Assembly: GCF_002934065.1 (NCBI RefSeq)
Contig: NZ_CP018049.1
Location: 4,586,501-4,650,500, forward strand
Direction: 5' to 3'
Length of the DNA stretch: 64,000 bases
Source of the DNA: Pseudomonas orientalis
GTDB lineage: Bacteria > Pseudomonadota > Gammaproteobacteria > Pseudomonadales > Pseudomonadaceae
A program made the position numbers and the translations under genes. Numbering within the stretch: the first letter of the stretch is position 1; each line of letters starts with the position of its first letter. The notes beneath the pieces were generated by a model. The model was not told where the DNA came from and made no database searches. It worked only from the letters and a program-made list of their open reading frames with translations. Of this stretch, positions 8,069 through 16,717 are shown in pieces.

Positions 8069-8377
8069 ATGAAAACCTTGACCGCTTTGTTCGCTGCCAC
8101 TGCCCTGACGCTGACTGCCGGCCTGGCCCAGGCGGATGTTCGTCCGGACCAGATTCAAGGCCTGCTCAATTCCGATGCCGTGATGCCATTCGAAAAACTC
8201 AACGCTGCGGCCGTGGCCAAACACGCTGGCGCAACGATTAACGACACCGAGTTGGACCACAACAACAGCGGCGTACTGGTCTATGAAGTTGACCTGACCG
8301 ACACCGCCGGCAAGAACTACGAAGTGAAGCTCGACGCCAAAACCGGCGCTGTGCTGGAAGACAAACTCGATACCTGA
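8069..8377 (+). CDS. Small periplasmic PepSY-domain protein
   Basis: A 102-residue protein with a typical signal peptide (MKTLTALFAATALTLTAGLAQA) and one PepSY domain: GATINDTELDHNNSGVLVYEV, then GKNYEVKLDAKTGAVLEDK. PepSY proteins of this size sit in the periplasm and are often controlled by two-component systems. The ATG at 8069 follows AGAAGGA; the frame can be extended to 8015 but that would lose the signal peptide. A strong terminator follows. A TTAAG direct repeat upstream suggests an OmpR-family regulator. Confidence 0.85.
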   Translation: MKTLTALFAATALTLTAGLAQADVRPDQIQGLLNSDAVMPFEKLNAAAVAKHAGATINDTELDHNNSGVLVYEVDLTDTAGKNYEVKLDAKTGAVLEDKLDT

Positions 8378-8400
8378 GTCAGCTGAGTTGAACTGCCGAA

Positions 8401-8432
8401 AAACGCGCCACCTTCGGGTGGCGCGTTTTTTT
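8401..8432 (+). terminator. Rho-independent terminator after the PepSY gene
   Basis: A 12-bp stem (AAACGCGCCACC / GGTGGCGCGTTT) closed by a TTCG tetraloop is followed by a run of T. It lies 24 bp after the PepSY stop. Confidence 0.9.
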
Positions 8433-8535
8433 GTGGGCGCACGTTCAATCGTCACATAATCGTCATCACGCCTTGCAATGATTCGCGCATGCGAACCTGT
8501 GAAACGTCCTACAGGCGCTTTCTCTGCGAGCCTCC

Positions 8536-9564
8536 ATGAATCACAGCATCGACCACGCCCATCAGGACCCCGACCTGTTTGGCCTGCTTTACGGTTTCCG
8601 CTTTCTGCCCGGCGAAAAAGGCCAGCAGATTGACTCAGCTACCGCACTCCAGTGTCTGCAACAACCCGGCGATCCGCAGGAATTTCTCTGGCTGCATCTG
8701 AACCTGGCCCATGCCGCCTGTGAGCGCTGGATGCAAGCGCACCTGGAACTGCCCGAGGAGTTCTTCGAAGCGTTGCACGAGGGCTCGCGCTCCACGCGCA
8801 TCGAGCACGTTGATTCGGCCCTGCTGGCGGTGGTCAACGATGTGGTGTTCAACTTCAGCAGCATGGTCTCGTCGGATATTTCCACCTTGTGGGTGTGCGC
8901 ACGCAGTCGCTTGCTGATCAGTGCGCGCCTGCAACCGCTGCACTCGGTGGATAAGTTGCGCTCGTCGGTGAAGGCCGGTGAACGTTTTCGCTCGCCGCTG
9001 GAATTGCTGGTGCATTTGCTGCGCGACCAGGGTGAAGTGCTGACGCAGATCGTGCGCAAGACCAGCCTCAGCGTCGATCATATCGAAGACCAGTTGCTGT
9101 CCTCGCGCCTGTCCACCAACCGCGCCGAACTCGGTGCCGCGCGCCGCGTGCTGGTGCGCTTGCAACGCCTGCTGGCGCTGGAGCCGGGCTCGCTGTTGCG
9201 CCTGCTCAACCGGCCGCCGCAATGGCTGCAAAAGGAAGACGTGAAGGAGTTGCGCAAATCCACCGAAGAGTTCGCGCTGATCATCAACGACCTGACGGCC
9301 CTGGGCGAACGCATCAAGCTGTTGCAGGAAGAGATCGCCGCCAATCTCAACGAGCAGAGCAACCGCACGCTGTTCACCCTCACGGTGGTGACGGTGCTGG
9401 CGCTGCCGATCAACATCATCGCCGGCTTTTTCGGCATGAATGTGGGTGGGGTACCGCTGTCCCAGGACCCTGAAGGCTTTTGGATATTGGTCGCGCTGGT
9501 GGCGACCTTCACCCTGATTGCCGGGCGCTGGGCATTCAGAAAGCGTAAGGACTTGATGAATTGA
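8536..9564 (+). CDS. zntB: CorA-family zinc transporter
   Basis: A 342-residue inner-membrane cation channel of the CorA superfamily. A large acidic cytoplasmic domain with a long coiled-coil helix (residues about 170-280) leads to two C-terminal transmembrane helices. The pore signature GMN is present in the loop after the first (NIIAGFFGMNVGGVP), and the protein ends with a basic RKRKDL tail. ZntB proteins are assigned to zinc transport in enterobacteria; a role in Mg2+ or other divalent ions cannot be excluded from sequence. It stands alone, preceded by the PepSY terminator. Confidence 0.85.
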   Translation: MNHSIDHAHQDPDLFGLLYGFRFLPGEKGQQIDSATALQCLQQPGDPQEFLWLHLNLAHAACERWMQAHLELPEEFFEALHEGSRSTRIEHVDSALLAVVNDVVFNFSSMVSSDISTLWVCARSRLLISARLQPLHSVDKLRSSVKAGERFRSPLELLVHLLRDQGEVLTQIVRKTSLSVDHIEDQLLSSRLSTNRAELGAARRVLVRLQRLLALEPGSLLRLLNRPPQWLQKEDVKELRKSTEEFALIINDLTALGERIKLLQEEIAANLNEQSNRTLFTLTVVTVLALPINIIAGFFGMNVGGVPLSQDPEGFWILVALVATFTLIAGRWAFRKRKDLMN

Positions 9565-9660
9565 AACGCACTCCCCACCTGAACACTGACCTGCCGCAGC
9601 ATCTCTGTAACAATTTGCAATGATCATGAACGCCATCCTCCTCACACTGGATGCTCCGGC

Positions 9661-11265
9661 ATGGCCACCCCTTCCCTGACAGCCTCACCCTCCGCCCCCA
9701 AACCGCGCCTGGACACCAAGCCCGGCCTGGTCACGGTGATCATGTTCTTCGCCGTGCTCGCCATGGGCCTGCTGTTCACCGCTTACAGCCTGATGCACGA
9801 CATGCACGAAATGGGCGCCCAACTCACCACCTGGACGCCATTCCTGCTGCTCGGCGTGGCGCTGCTGATCGCCCTGGGCTTTGAGTTCGTCAACGGCTTT
9901 CACGACACCGCCAATGCGGTGGCCACGGTGATCTACACCAACTCGCTGCCGCCGCATTTCGCGGTGGTGTGGTCGGGCTTTTTCAATTTTCTCGGCGTGC
10001 TGCTGTCCAGCGGCGCGGTGGCGTTCGGCATCATTGCCCTGCTGCCGGTGGAGCTGATCCTGCAGGTGGGCTCTTCGGCCGGCTTCGCCATGATCTTCGC
10101 CCTGCTGATCGCCGCGATCCTGTGGAACCTCGGCACCTGGTGGCTGGGTTTGCCGGCGTCGTCGTCCCACACACTGATCGGCTCGATCATTGGCGTCGGC
10201 GTGGCGAATGCGTTGATGCATGGTCGCGATGGCACCAGTGGAGTGGATTGGAGCCAGGCGGCCAAGATCGGTTACGCGCTGCTGTTGTCGCCGCTGATCG
10301 GCTTTGCGTTTGCCGCCTTGCTGTTGCTGGCGCTGCGCGCCTTTGTGAAGAATCGCTCGCTGTACAAAGCGCCCAAGGGCGACACCCCGCCGCCGTGGTG
10401 GATTCGCGGCATGCTGATCGTGACCTGCACCGGAGTGTCGTTCGCCCACGGCTCCAACGATGGGCAAAAAGGCATGGGCCTGATCATGCTGATCCTGGTG
10501 GGCACACTGCCGATGGCCTACGCGCTGAACCGCACCATGCCGGCCGATCAGTCACTGCAATTTGCAGCGGTGGCGGAAGTCACCCAGGCCGCATTGGTGA
10601 AATCCGCACCGCAGCCGGCTCCCGGCGATTCACGAGCAACCTTATCCACTTACGTGCGCACCAAAGAAGCCACCCCGGAACTGGTGCCCGCCCTTGCCGC
10701 CATCACCGGGCACATCGGCGCCGAAGTCAAAGGCTATGGCTCCCTTGCCGCGGTACCGGCTGAAGCGGTGGGCAACGTGCGTAACGACATGTACCTGACC
10801 AGCGAAACCATTCGCCTGATGGACAAGGGCAAGGTCGGCAATTTCGACGCCGACACCCAGGGCAAGCTGCAGTTGTTCAAGCAACAGATCGACAGCGCCA
10901 CGCGCTTTATCCCGCTGTGGGTCAAGATCGCGGTGGCCATCGCCCTGGGGCTTGGCACCATGGTCGGCTGGAAGCGCATCGTGGTGACGGTGGGCGAGAA
11001 GATCGGCAAGACCCACCTGACGTACGCCCAGGGCGCCTCGGCCGAGACCGTGGCGATGCTGACCATTGGCGCGGCGGACATGTTCGGTTTGCCGGTATCG
11101 ACCACTCACGTGTTGTCATCGGGCGTGGCCGGGACCATGGTGGCCAACGGCGGCGGCCTGCAGATGCGCACCATCCGCAATTTGTTGATGGCCTGGGTAT
11201 TGACGTTGCCGGCGGCGATTGTGTTGTCGGGCAGCCTTTACTGGCTGTTCACCCAACTGTTCTGA
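9661..11265 (+). CDS. pit: Low-affinity inorganic phosphate transporter, PiT family
   Basis: A 534-residue membrane protein of the PiT (PHO4) family, which moves metal-phosphate complexes with protons. Both duplicated signatures are present: EFVNGFHDTANAVATVIYTN in the first half and SFAHGSNDGQKGMGLIML in the middle, plus GLPVSSTH-like repeats (GLPASSSHTLIGS and GLPVSTTHVLSSG). A cytoplasmic loop of roughly 150 residues separates the two membrane halves. The gene is 96 bp after zntB in the same direction, so the two could share a transcript. A REPIN follows. Confidence 0.9.
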   Translation: MATPSLTASPSAPKPRLDTKPGLVTVIMFFAVLAMGLLFTAYSLMHDMHEMGAQLTTWTPFLLLGVALLIALGFEFVNGFHDTANAVATVIYTNSLPPHFAVVWSGFFNFLGVLLSSGAVAFGIIALLPVELILQVGSSAGFAMIFALLIAAILWNLGTWWLGLPASSSHTLIGSIIGVGVANALMHGRDGTSGVDWSQAAKIGYALLLSPLIGFAFAALLLLALRAFVKNRSLYKAPKGDTPPPWWIRGMLIVTCTGVSFAHGSNDGQKGMGLIMLILVGTLPMAYALNRTMPADQSLQFAAVAEVTQAALVKSAPQPAPGDSRATLSTYVRTKEATPELVPALAAITGHIGAEVKGYGSLAAVPAEAVGNVRNDMYLTSETIRLMDKGKVGNFDADTQGKLQLFKQQIDSATRFIPLWVKIAVAIALGLGTMVGWKRIVVTVGEKIGKTHLTYAQGASAETVAMLTIGAADMFGLPVSTTHVLSSGVAGTMVANGGGLQMRTIRNLLMAWVLTLPAAIVLSGSLYWLFTQLF

Positions 11266-11284
11266 CCCACCCTCAATCGAATAA

Positions 11285-11384
11285 TGTAGGAGCGAGCTTG
11301 CTCGCGAAAAACTTACAAGCACCGCGCTCATTCAGAAAGCACGCGTGATCGTTGACGTTTTTCGCGAGCAAGCTCGCTCCTACA
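11285..11384. repeat. REPIN, family A (TAGGAGCGAGCTTGCTCGCG type)
   Basis: Two inverted REP units (TGTAGGAGCGAGCTTGCTCG and its reverse complement) flank about 50 bp, forming a long hairpin between pit and the convergent LysR gene. Three more copies of this family occur in the window near 28.6, 47.8 and 50.9 kb. Confidence 0.9.
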
Positions 11385-11432
11385 AAAGCGTTATTAGGGC
11401 AAGCCCCCACCCACCTTGTTCCCGGCGTACAG

Positions 11433-12329
11433 TTAAAGATGGGCCTGCAGCGTGGCCGCCAGCCACTCCATGAACACCCGCACGCGCAACGGCAAATGCC
11501 GCTGGCCGGCGTAGAGCAGCGACACGTCCAAAGGCGGCGCCGGGTAATCGGCCAGCACCGCGACCAATTCGCCACTGGCCAGCAAGTCGCGAATGCCGAG
11601 CCGTGGCACTTGAATAATGCCAAAGCCGCCCAGGCACGCCGCCTGGTACGCATCGGTGCTGTTGACGGTCACCCGCCCGGCCATTGGCAGCCGCAGTACC
11701 TTGTTGCCTTGCAGGTACTCGAACCCCGCCGAGCGTGCACCCAGCGGCCGTACGTAATGCACCAGCCGATGCTGTTCCAGGTCAGCCAGAGTGTGCGGAA
11801 TGCCGTAGCGCTGCACATACCCCGCGCTCACGCAGTTGACCATCGGCATGCTGCACACCCGCCGCGCCACCACGCTCTGATCGGGCTGGGCGCCCACGCG
11901 CACGACGCAGTCGAAGCCTTCGGCAATCAGGTCGACCTGGCGATCCGAGCTGCCGATTTGCATCTCGATCAGGGGGTGGCGCTCCATGAACGGGGGCAAG
12001 TTGGGCACGATCAGCGTGCGCGCTATCACGTTGGGCATGTCCACCCGTATGCGCCCGGCCAACTGGGTTTCGTCCTGTCGAAACAGCCCTTCGAGTTCCT
12101 CCATGTGTGCCAGCAAATCCTTGCTGCGCTCATACAACACCTGGCCGTCCTGGGTGGCCTGCACCTTGCGCGTGGTGCGTTGCAACAGGCGGGCGCCGAG
12201 CAGTTCTTCCAGGGCGCGCACCTGTTCGGACACGGTGGAGCGCGGCAAGCCGAGGCTTTCACCGGCCTGGGTAAAACTCGACAGTTCGGTCACGCGCACG
12301 AAGGTGCGCAGCAGCTCAAGTTTATTCAT
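11433..12329 (-). CDS. LysR-family transcriptional regulator
   Basis: A 298-residue regulator with an N-terminal winged HTH (SSFTQAGESLGLPRSTVSEQVRALEELLGARLLQR) and a substrate-binding-like domain. It belongs to the CrgA/AaeR-like LysR branch, judged from the effector-domain style (SDRQVDLIAEGFDCVVRVG, ending in FMEWLAATL). It is divergent from an SDR gene with a gap of about 105 bp that contains TTGTCCG at 12343 and its inverted copy CGGACAA at 12390; these may be distal LysR sites. The SDR is the likely target. Confidence 0.85.
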   Translation of the reverse strand: MNKLELLRTFVRVTELSSFTQAGESLGLPRSTVSEQVRALEELLGARLLQRTTRKVQATQDGQVLYERSKDLLAHMEELEGLFRQDETQLAGRIRVDMPNVIARTLIVPNLPPFMERHPLIEMQIGSSDRQVDLIAEGFDCVVRVGAQPDQSVVARRVCSMPMVNCVSAGYVQRYGIPHTLADLEQHRLVHYVRPLGARSAGFEYLQGNKVLRLPMAGRVTVNSTDAYQAACLGGFGIIQVPRLGIRDLLASGELVAVLADYPAPPLDVSLLYAGQRHLPLRVRVFMEWLAATLQAHL

Positions 12330-12434
12330 GGGATTGTTCGCCTTGTCCGACCAGTGATTCCGGTATAGCGCTGTTTATCACGTTATGGGCGGACAAATAC
12401 ACTCAGTCCCATCATCACCCAAGAGGACTGCACC

Positions 12435-13196
12435 ATGACCCCACGTAAAATCGCACTGATCACCGGCGCCAGCCGTGGCCTGGGCAAAAGCGCTGCGCTG
12501 CACCTTGCCGCCCAGGGTGTCGATATCCTCGGCACTTACCACAGCAGGGCCGATGAGGCGCAGGCGTTAGTGACGCAAATCGAACAACTGGGCGGCCGCG
12601 CGGCGATGTTGCAACTGGATGTGAGCCAGAGCGCGACGTTTGCAGGCTTTGCCGATCAAGTGACTGACGCGCTCAAGGATGTATTCGCACAGGATCAGTT
12701 TGATTTTCTGGTCAACAACGCCGGTATCGGTATTCACGCAAGCTTTGCCGAAACCACCGAAGCCCAGTTCGACCAACTGGTCGCTATCCAATTCAAGGGG
12801 CCGTTTTTTCTGACCCAGAAGCTGTTGCCGTTGATTCGCGACGGCGGGCGCATTCTCAATGTATCCAGCGGCCTGGCGCGCTTCAGCCTGCCGGGCTACG
12901 CGGCCTACGCGGCGATGAAAGGCGCGATGGAAGTGCTGACCCGCTACCAGGCCAAGGAGTTGGGCGCGCGCGGCATCAGCGTGAATATCCTCGCCCCTGG
13001 CGCGATTGAAACCGACTTCGGCGGCGGTGCGGTACGCGACAACGCCAACCTCAATGCCATGGTCGCCAACAACACCGCCCTGGGCCGCGCCGGTTTGCCC
13101 GACGATATTGGCGGGGCCATCGCGCTGCTGCTGGCCGAGGGTGGCCAATGGATCACCGGCCAGCGGATCGAGGCCTCGGGCGGCATGTTTCTTTAA
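12435..13196 (+). CDS. SDR-family NAD(P)-dependent oxidoreductase
   Basis: A 253-residue classical short-chain dehydrogenase. The cofactor motif TGASRGLG is at residues 10-17, NNAG is in the middle, the catalytic Ser lies in NVSSG and the Tyr-Lys pair in YAAYAAMKG. The C-terminal WITGQRIEASGG is the FabG-type closing sequence. Family members reduce or oxidise small alcohols and ketones; the substrate is not evident. AGAGGA precedes the ATG. It is probably under the divergent LysR regulator. Confidence 0.9.
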   Translation: MTPRKIALITGASRGLGKSAALHLAAQGVDILGTYHSRADEAQALVTQIEQLGGRAAMLQLDVSQSATFAGFADQVTDALKDVFAQDQFDFLVNNAGIGIHASFAETTEAQFDQLVAIQFKGPFFLTQKLLPLIRDGGRILNVSSGLARFSLPGYAAYAAMKGAMEVLTRYQAKELGARGISVNILAPGAIETDFGGGAVRDNANLNAMVANNTALGRAGLPDDIGGAIALLLAEGGQWITGQRIEASGGMFL

Positions 13197-13207
13197 GCGG
13201 CTGGCGG

Positions 13208-13645
13208 CTACAGGGCGATTGGCGTTTTGCGGGTGACTTTTTCCCGGATCACGTCATACGCCCAGTGGTACACATAGGTGTACGGCAGGAAGAACAGCAG
13301 CACGCCGATGTCGAGGATGAAGGCTTCCACCAGGCTGATCTTCATCAATGCGGCAATCAACGGCACCGCCAGCAGAATCAACCCGCCTTCGAACAGCAGC
13401 GCGTGCAGCACCCGCGTCCGGCCTCCATTGGACAGCTGCAGGCGCACTTTAAGGCGATCGAACAGGCTGTTGAAAATGACGTTCCAGCTCAGCGCCAGCA
13501 AGCTGATGCCCAAGGTCACCGCGCCCATTTCCAAGGCCGGTCGACCGGTCACCCAGACCAGCAAAGGCGTACAGATCACTAAGGCCAAACCTTCGAAGCC
13601 CAAGGCTTGGAAAACGCGTTCAGTCATTGATTTGGTGGGGTTCAT
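13208..13645 (-). CDS. PACE-family (AceI-like) multidrug efflux transporter
   Basis: A 145-residue membrane protein with two tandem bacterial transmembrane pair (BTP) domains, about four helices in total. Each repeat has an acidic residue in its first helix (ALGFEGLALVICTPLLV and LLFEGGLILLAVPLIA) and a W/Y-N-x-x-FxxLFD or Y-x-Y-x-WAYD exit motif. PACE proteins export biocides such as chlorhexidine, and short-chain diamines. The ATG at 13645 (MNPTKSMTERV) fits the family length; a longer frame to 13735 runs into the neighbour. A divergent LysR gene 88 bp away is the usual partner of this family. Confidence 0.85.
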   Translation of the reverse strand: MNPTKSMTERVFQALGFEGLALVICTPLLVWVTGRPALEMGAVTLGISLLALSWNVIFNSLFDRLKVRLQLSNGGRTRVLHALLFEGGLILLAVPLIAALMKISLVEAFILDIGVLLFFLPYTYVYHWAYDVIREKVTRKTPIAL

Positions 13646-13733
13646 GAGCCGGCTCCGTGAGTGACGATGGTTGCCATGATCACGCGCCGGACCGATACTT
13701 CCTAACCAATAACCATCGATTAAGGCGATAGTC

Positions 13734-14588
13734 ATGCCTTCCCATGAAGTGCTCCAGGCATTTGTTCAGGCCGCCACCCAGGGTTCGTTTTCCGCCGCCG
13801 CACGCAAACTGGGCAAGAGCCAATCCACTGTGAGTGCGGCCGTGGCGGGCCTGGAAATCGATCTGGATGTGGTGTTGTTCGATCGCAGCAGCCGCAAGCC
13901 GACGCTGACCCCGGCCGGCCATGTGCTGTTGCAGCGTGCGCAGCAGGTGCTGGAGGCCAGCAGCCGGCTGGAGCTGGCGGCCAGTCAATTGGCCCAGGGA
14001 TTGGAGCCCAGGTTGAGTATCGCCATGTCCGATACCTATCAGTCCGACCGTTTCGAGGTCGCCCTCAGCGCCTTTGAACAACGCTACCCGGACCTTGAGT
14101 TGGAATGCCTGATCGCCGAATGCGAAGACCTGATCGCCCTGGTGCAAAGTGGCCGGGCGCAGATCGCGTTTATCGAGCAGCAGCAGGTTTACCCTCCGGA
14201 CCTCAGCTGCTCGCCGGTTGAAGAACGCACCGAGATCGCCCTGTTCGTCTCGCCCAGACACGCGCTGGCAAGCCTGGCCAGCGTTGATCCGCACACCCTG
14301 CAACACCATCGGGAACTGCGCCTGGCAAGCATCATCAACCCTGACGAAAACCGTGGCGCACAACGTGTATGGTCGGCGCCGAGCTACCTGATGCTGATGG
14401 AGATGGCGCAACTGGGCTTTGGCTGGGCCCCCATACCGCGCTGGTTGGTGGAGCGCTTTGGCGGGGACCAGTTGGTCGAACTCAAGGTGCGCGGTTGGCC
14501 ACGCTCGGTGGCAGTGGATGCGCTGTGGTCGCGCCAACAACCGCCGGGGCCGGCGGGAAGTTGGTTGTTGGCGAAGATGCTTGAGTGA
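13734..14588 (+). CDS. LysR-family regulator beside the PACE efflux gene
   Basis: A 284-residue LysR protein with an N-terminal winged HTH (GSFSAAARKLGKSQSTVSAAVAGLEIDLDVVLFDRSSR) and an effector domain. Its arrangement, divergent from an AceI-like efflux gene, is the same as AceR-AceI of Acinetobacter, so it probably activates the efflux gene when the transported compound is present. That link is by context. Start is the ATG at 13734; the gap of 88 bp is long enough for a LysR box and both promoters. Confidence 0.85.
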   Translation: MPSHEVLQAFVQAATQGSFSAAARKLGKSQSTVSAAVAGLEIDLDVVLFDRSSRKPTLTPAGHVLLQRAQQVLEASSRLELAASQLAQGLEPRLSIAMSDTYQSDRFEVALSAFEQRYPDLELECLIAECEDLIALVQSGRAQIAFIEQQQVYPPDLSCSPVEERTEIALFVSPRHALASLASVDPHTLQHHRELRLASIINPDENRGAQRVWSAPSYLMLMEMAQLGFGWAPIPRWLVERFGGDQLVELKVRGWPRSVAVDALWSRQQPPGPAGSWLLAKMLE

Positions 14589-14680
14589 GCAATGAGGACC
14601 GACGTATGCAAGGGGCGCAAGCGCTGTAAGCGGATGAGGTAGAATCCCGTTTCTTCGTAGGATTTTAGGATACGCCGCTC

Positions 14681-15193
14681 ATGCAAACCCGCCTCGTCCC
14701 CTATGAAATGTTGAACGCGCTGCAAAAACAGCATTTGGACGGTCTGGAAGTCAATCCAGAACAACTGGCGTACTCCGGTGATATCTACTGCGCGCTGAAC
14801 AGCCTGCTGGTCAATCCCAACCCCGACAGCGTCAAAGGCTTTGCCCTGCTCGCGGGCGACGTGCCGGTCGCCTTCCTGCTGCTCAAACGCCCGCCGTGCA
14901 TGCCCCATTGGGCGGATGAACATAGCGCCACCTTGCATGCCTTGCAGGTGGATCGGCAGCATCAGGGCCATGGCTTCGGCAAGGCCTGTCTGCAGGCGTT
15001 GCCGGAAGCGGCACTGCAAGCGTGGCCGCAGATCAAGGCGCTGGAATTGTCGGTGGATGCGGACAATGTGGCGGCGATGGGGTTGTATCTGGGGGCTGGT
15101 TGGGTGGACAGCGGTGAAGCTTACAGAGGACGGATTGGGTATGAGCGCAGGTTCAGGCGGGCGTTTGATCAGGACGCCGTTGACATCGTCTAA
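14681..15193 (+). CDS. GNAT-family N-acetyltransferase
   Basis: A 170-residue GNAT domain. The acetyl-CoA loop is in the block ALQVDRQHQGHGFGKACLQAL (Q/RxxGxG/A at about residues 95-105) and the next helix has LSVDADNVAAMGLYLGAGWV. It would acetylate an amine on a small molecule or protein. It is a single gene between a LysR regulator and hipBA. The substrate cannot be inferred. Confidence 0.85.
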   Translation: MQTRLVPYEMLNALQKQHLDGLEVNPEQLAYSGDIYCALNSLLVNPNPDSVKGFALLAGDVPVAFLLLKRPPCMPHWADEHSATLHALQVDRQHQGHGFGKACLQALPEAALQAWPQIKALELSVDADNVAAMGLYLGAGWVDSGEAYRGRIGYERRFRRAFDQDAVDIV

Positions 15194-15195
15194 AT

Positions 15196-15239
15196 GTAAC
15201 GTATACATAACCCAAAATCAGAAAAGTAACCTATATAAG
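15196..15239. promoter_or_regulatory. Two repeated sites upstream of hipBA, candidate HipB operators
   Basis: GTAACGTATACATAA (15196-15210) and GTAACCTATATAAG (15226-15239) share the pattern GTAAC-S-TATA-Y-A and lie 30 bp, about three helical turns, apart. The first is an imperfect 16-bp palindrome centred on GTATAC. HipB dimers bind palindromes before hipBA and repress it together with HipA. The second site abuts the hipB start. Confidence 0.5.
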
Positions 15240-15241
15240 AC

Positions 15242-15496
15242 ATGGACCCTACCGTAATCACCCAACGTCTCGGCGTGCACCTGCGCACCATGCGCTCCAA
15301 TCGCGGCTATAAACAGGCGGATCTGGCGAAGTTGGCCGGGGTTACTCGGCAAAAACTGATCGAAATAGAAAAAGGCAGCCTCTCGGTCTCGATGAATGCC
15401 TATGCTCGGGTGGTAGCCGCCTTGGGCAGCGAATTCAAGCTGGTGCCCGTGACCTTGCCGACTCTGGAGGAACTGGAGGACGTGTTCGATGAATAG
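15242..15496 (+). CDS. hipB: HipB-like XRE antitoxin/repressor
   Basis: An 84-residue helix-turn-helix protein of the XRE/Cro class: LRTMRSNRGYKQADLAKLAGVTRQKLIEIEKGSLSVSMN, then a short C-terminal tail. Together with the overlapping kinase gene it forms a HipBA toxin-antitoxin module, where it should dimerise, bind operator DNA and hold HipA inactive. No Shine-Dalgarno is visible before the ATG; the upstream DNA is the AT-rich operator repeat, so translation may be weak or leaderless. Confidence 0.8.
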   Translation: MDPTVITQRLGVHLRTMRSNRGYKQADLAKLAGVTRQKLIEIEKGSLSVSMNAYARVVAALGSEFKLVPVTLPTLEELEDVFDE

Positions 15497-16697
15497 CCCC
15501 ACGCTACGCGTTCATACGCCTCAAGGAGACGGCGGCAGCGTGCGGTTTGGTGCTGAAGACTATTTGTTTCGCTACAGCGATGAGGCAAAGGCCGCCAGTG
15601 CAATTAGCCTGACGATGCCCGTACGCGCGGACGAATACCGGCGCCGGGACTTGCATCCCATCTTTCAGATGAATTTGCCGGAAGGTTATGTGCTTGAACA
15701 ATTGCGCAATCGCCTCGCCAAAACGGTCAGGGTAGACCCGATGCTATTGCTGGCGCTATCGGGCCGCAGCGCGCCAATTGGTAGGGTTTTCGTGTCTTCT
15801 GAACAAGTGAACAATCTGATCCATCGCAACAGCCCTCACACCAGCGGAGAAAACCTCGACGAAATTCTTGCCTGGGACGGCACGGAGGATCTGTTCGTCG
15901 AACTGGTAGATCGCTATATCCTGCGAGCGGGTATTTCCGGTGTGCAACCCAAAGTACTGGTGCCGGAGAAACCACAAACCCCCGAACAGAAATTCACCTC
16001 GAAAACCGACGACCTGATCATTAAAAGCGGGCGGGACGAGTTTCCCGGGCTGGCGATCAATGAATACCTGTGCATGTCCATTGCCAGGGATGCGGGCCTG
16101 CCCGTACCGCCGTTTTATCTGTCGCGCAACCATAAGCTGTTCATCATGCGGCGCTTTGATCGGGACGCACAGCTCAACCCACTGGGCTTCGAAGACATGA
16201 CCGCACTGATGGGACTGTCCGCCGAGCAAAAGTACACCAAGAGTTACGCCGCCATCGCCAAGGCTGTACGCGTGTTCTGCGCCCCGGCCTATCAACGCAG
16301 TTCGCTGGAGCAATTATTCGATAGCGTGGCGTTGAGTTGCATCGTGGGTAATGGCGATGCCCATTTGAAGAATTTCGGCGTGCTCTATAGCGATCCACTT
16401 AAATCAGATACGCGGCTGGCACCGACTTACGACATCGTCAACACCACCGCTTACCTGCGCGAGGACTCACTGGCCCTGGACCTGAGCGGAAATAAATCGT
16501 TATTCGCCTCGCGCCTGGGCATTCTCGAATTTGCCAGGACCTGCGAAGTCGAACATCCCGAAAGGCGTATTCAGGCGCTGCTCCAGACCCTTGAAGTGGT
16601 GCTCAAGCGCGAAGACGACTACTGCAGGTTGGCGCCTGAGGTGGCGGGCGCCATACGCCAATCCGCTCAGGGGTTTCAAACCAGCTTCGGGGGCTGA
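15489..16697 (+). CDS. hipA: HipA-like serine/threonine kinase toxin
   Basis: A 402-residue type II toxin kinase overlapping hipB by eight bases. The N-terminal HipA_N domain (residues about 5-110) is followed by the kinase core: ISGVQPKVLV at 149-158, LIIKSG with the ATP-binding Lys at 176-181, the catalytic loop GNGDAHLKN (Asp290, Asn295) and the metal-binding DIV (Asp315). In E. coli HipA phosphorylates glutamyl-tRNA synthetase and causes persistence; the target here is not known. All catalytic residues I can check are intact. The 8-bp overlap gives translational coupling. Confidence 0.88.
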   Translation: MNSPTLRVHTPQGDGGSVRFGAEDYLFRYSDEAKAASAISLTMPVRADEYRRRDLHPIFQMNLPEGYVLEQLRNRLAKTVRVDPMLLLALSGRSAPIGRVFVSSEQVNNLIHRNSPHTSGENLDEILAWDGTEDLFVELVDRYILRAGISGVQPKVLVPEKPQTPEQKFTSKTDDLIIKSGRDEFPGLAINEYLCMSIARDAGLPVPPFYLSRNHKLFIMRRFDRDAQLNPLGFEDMTALMGLSAEQKYTKSYAAIAKAVRVFCAPAYQRSSLEQLFDSVALSCIVGNGDAHLKNFGVLYSDPLKSDTRLAPTYDIVNTTAYLREDSLALDLSGNKSLFASRLGILEFARTCEVEHPERRIQALLQTLEVVLKREDDYCRLAPEVAGAIRQSAQGFQTSFGG

Positions 16698-16717
16698 ATC
16701 GCCCCCGGACTTGGCGC

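Noticed and set aside
12343..12396. TTGTCCG/CGGACAA inverted pair as a definite LysR operator
   Set aside because: The arms are 40 bp apart, longer than a normal T-N11-A LysR site, so I mention it only as a possibility in the gene entry.
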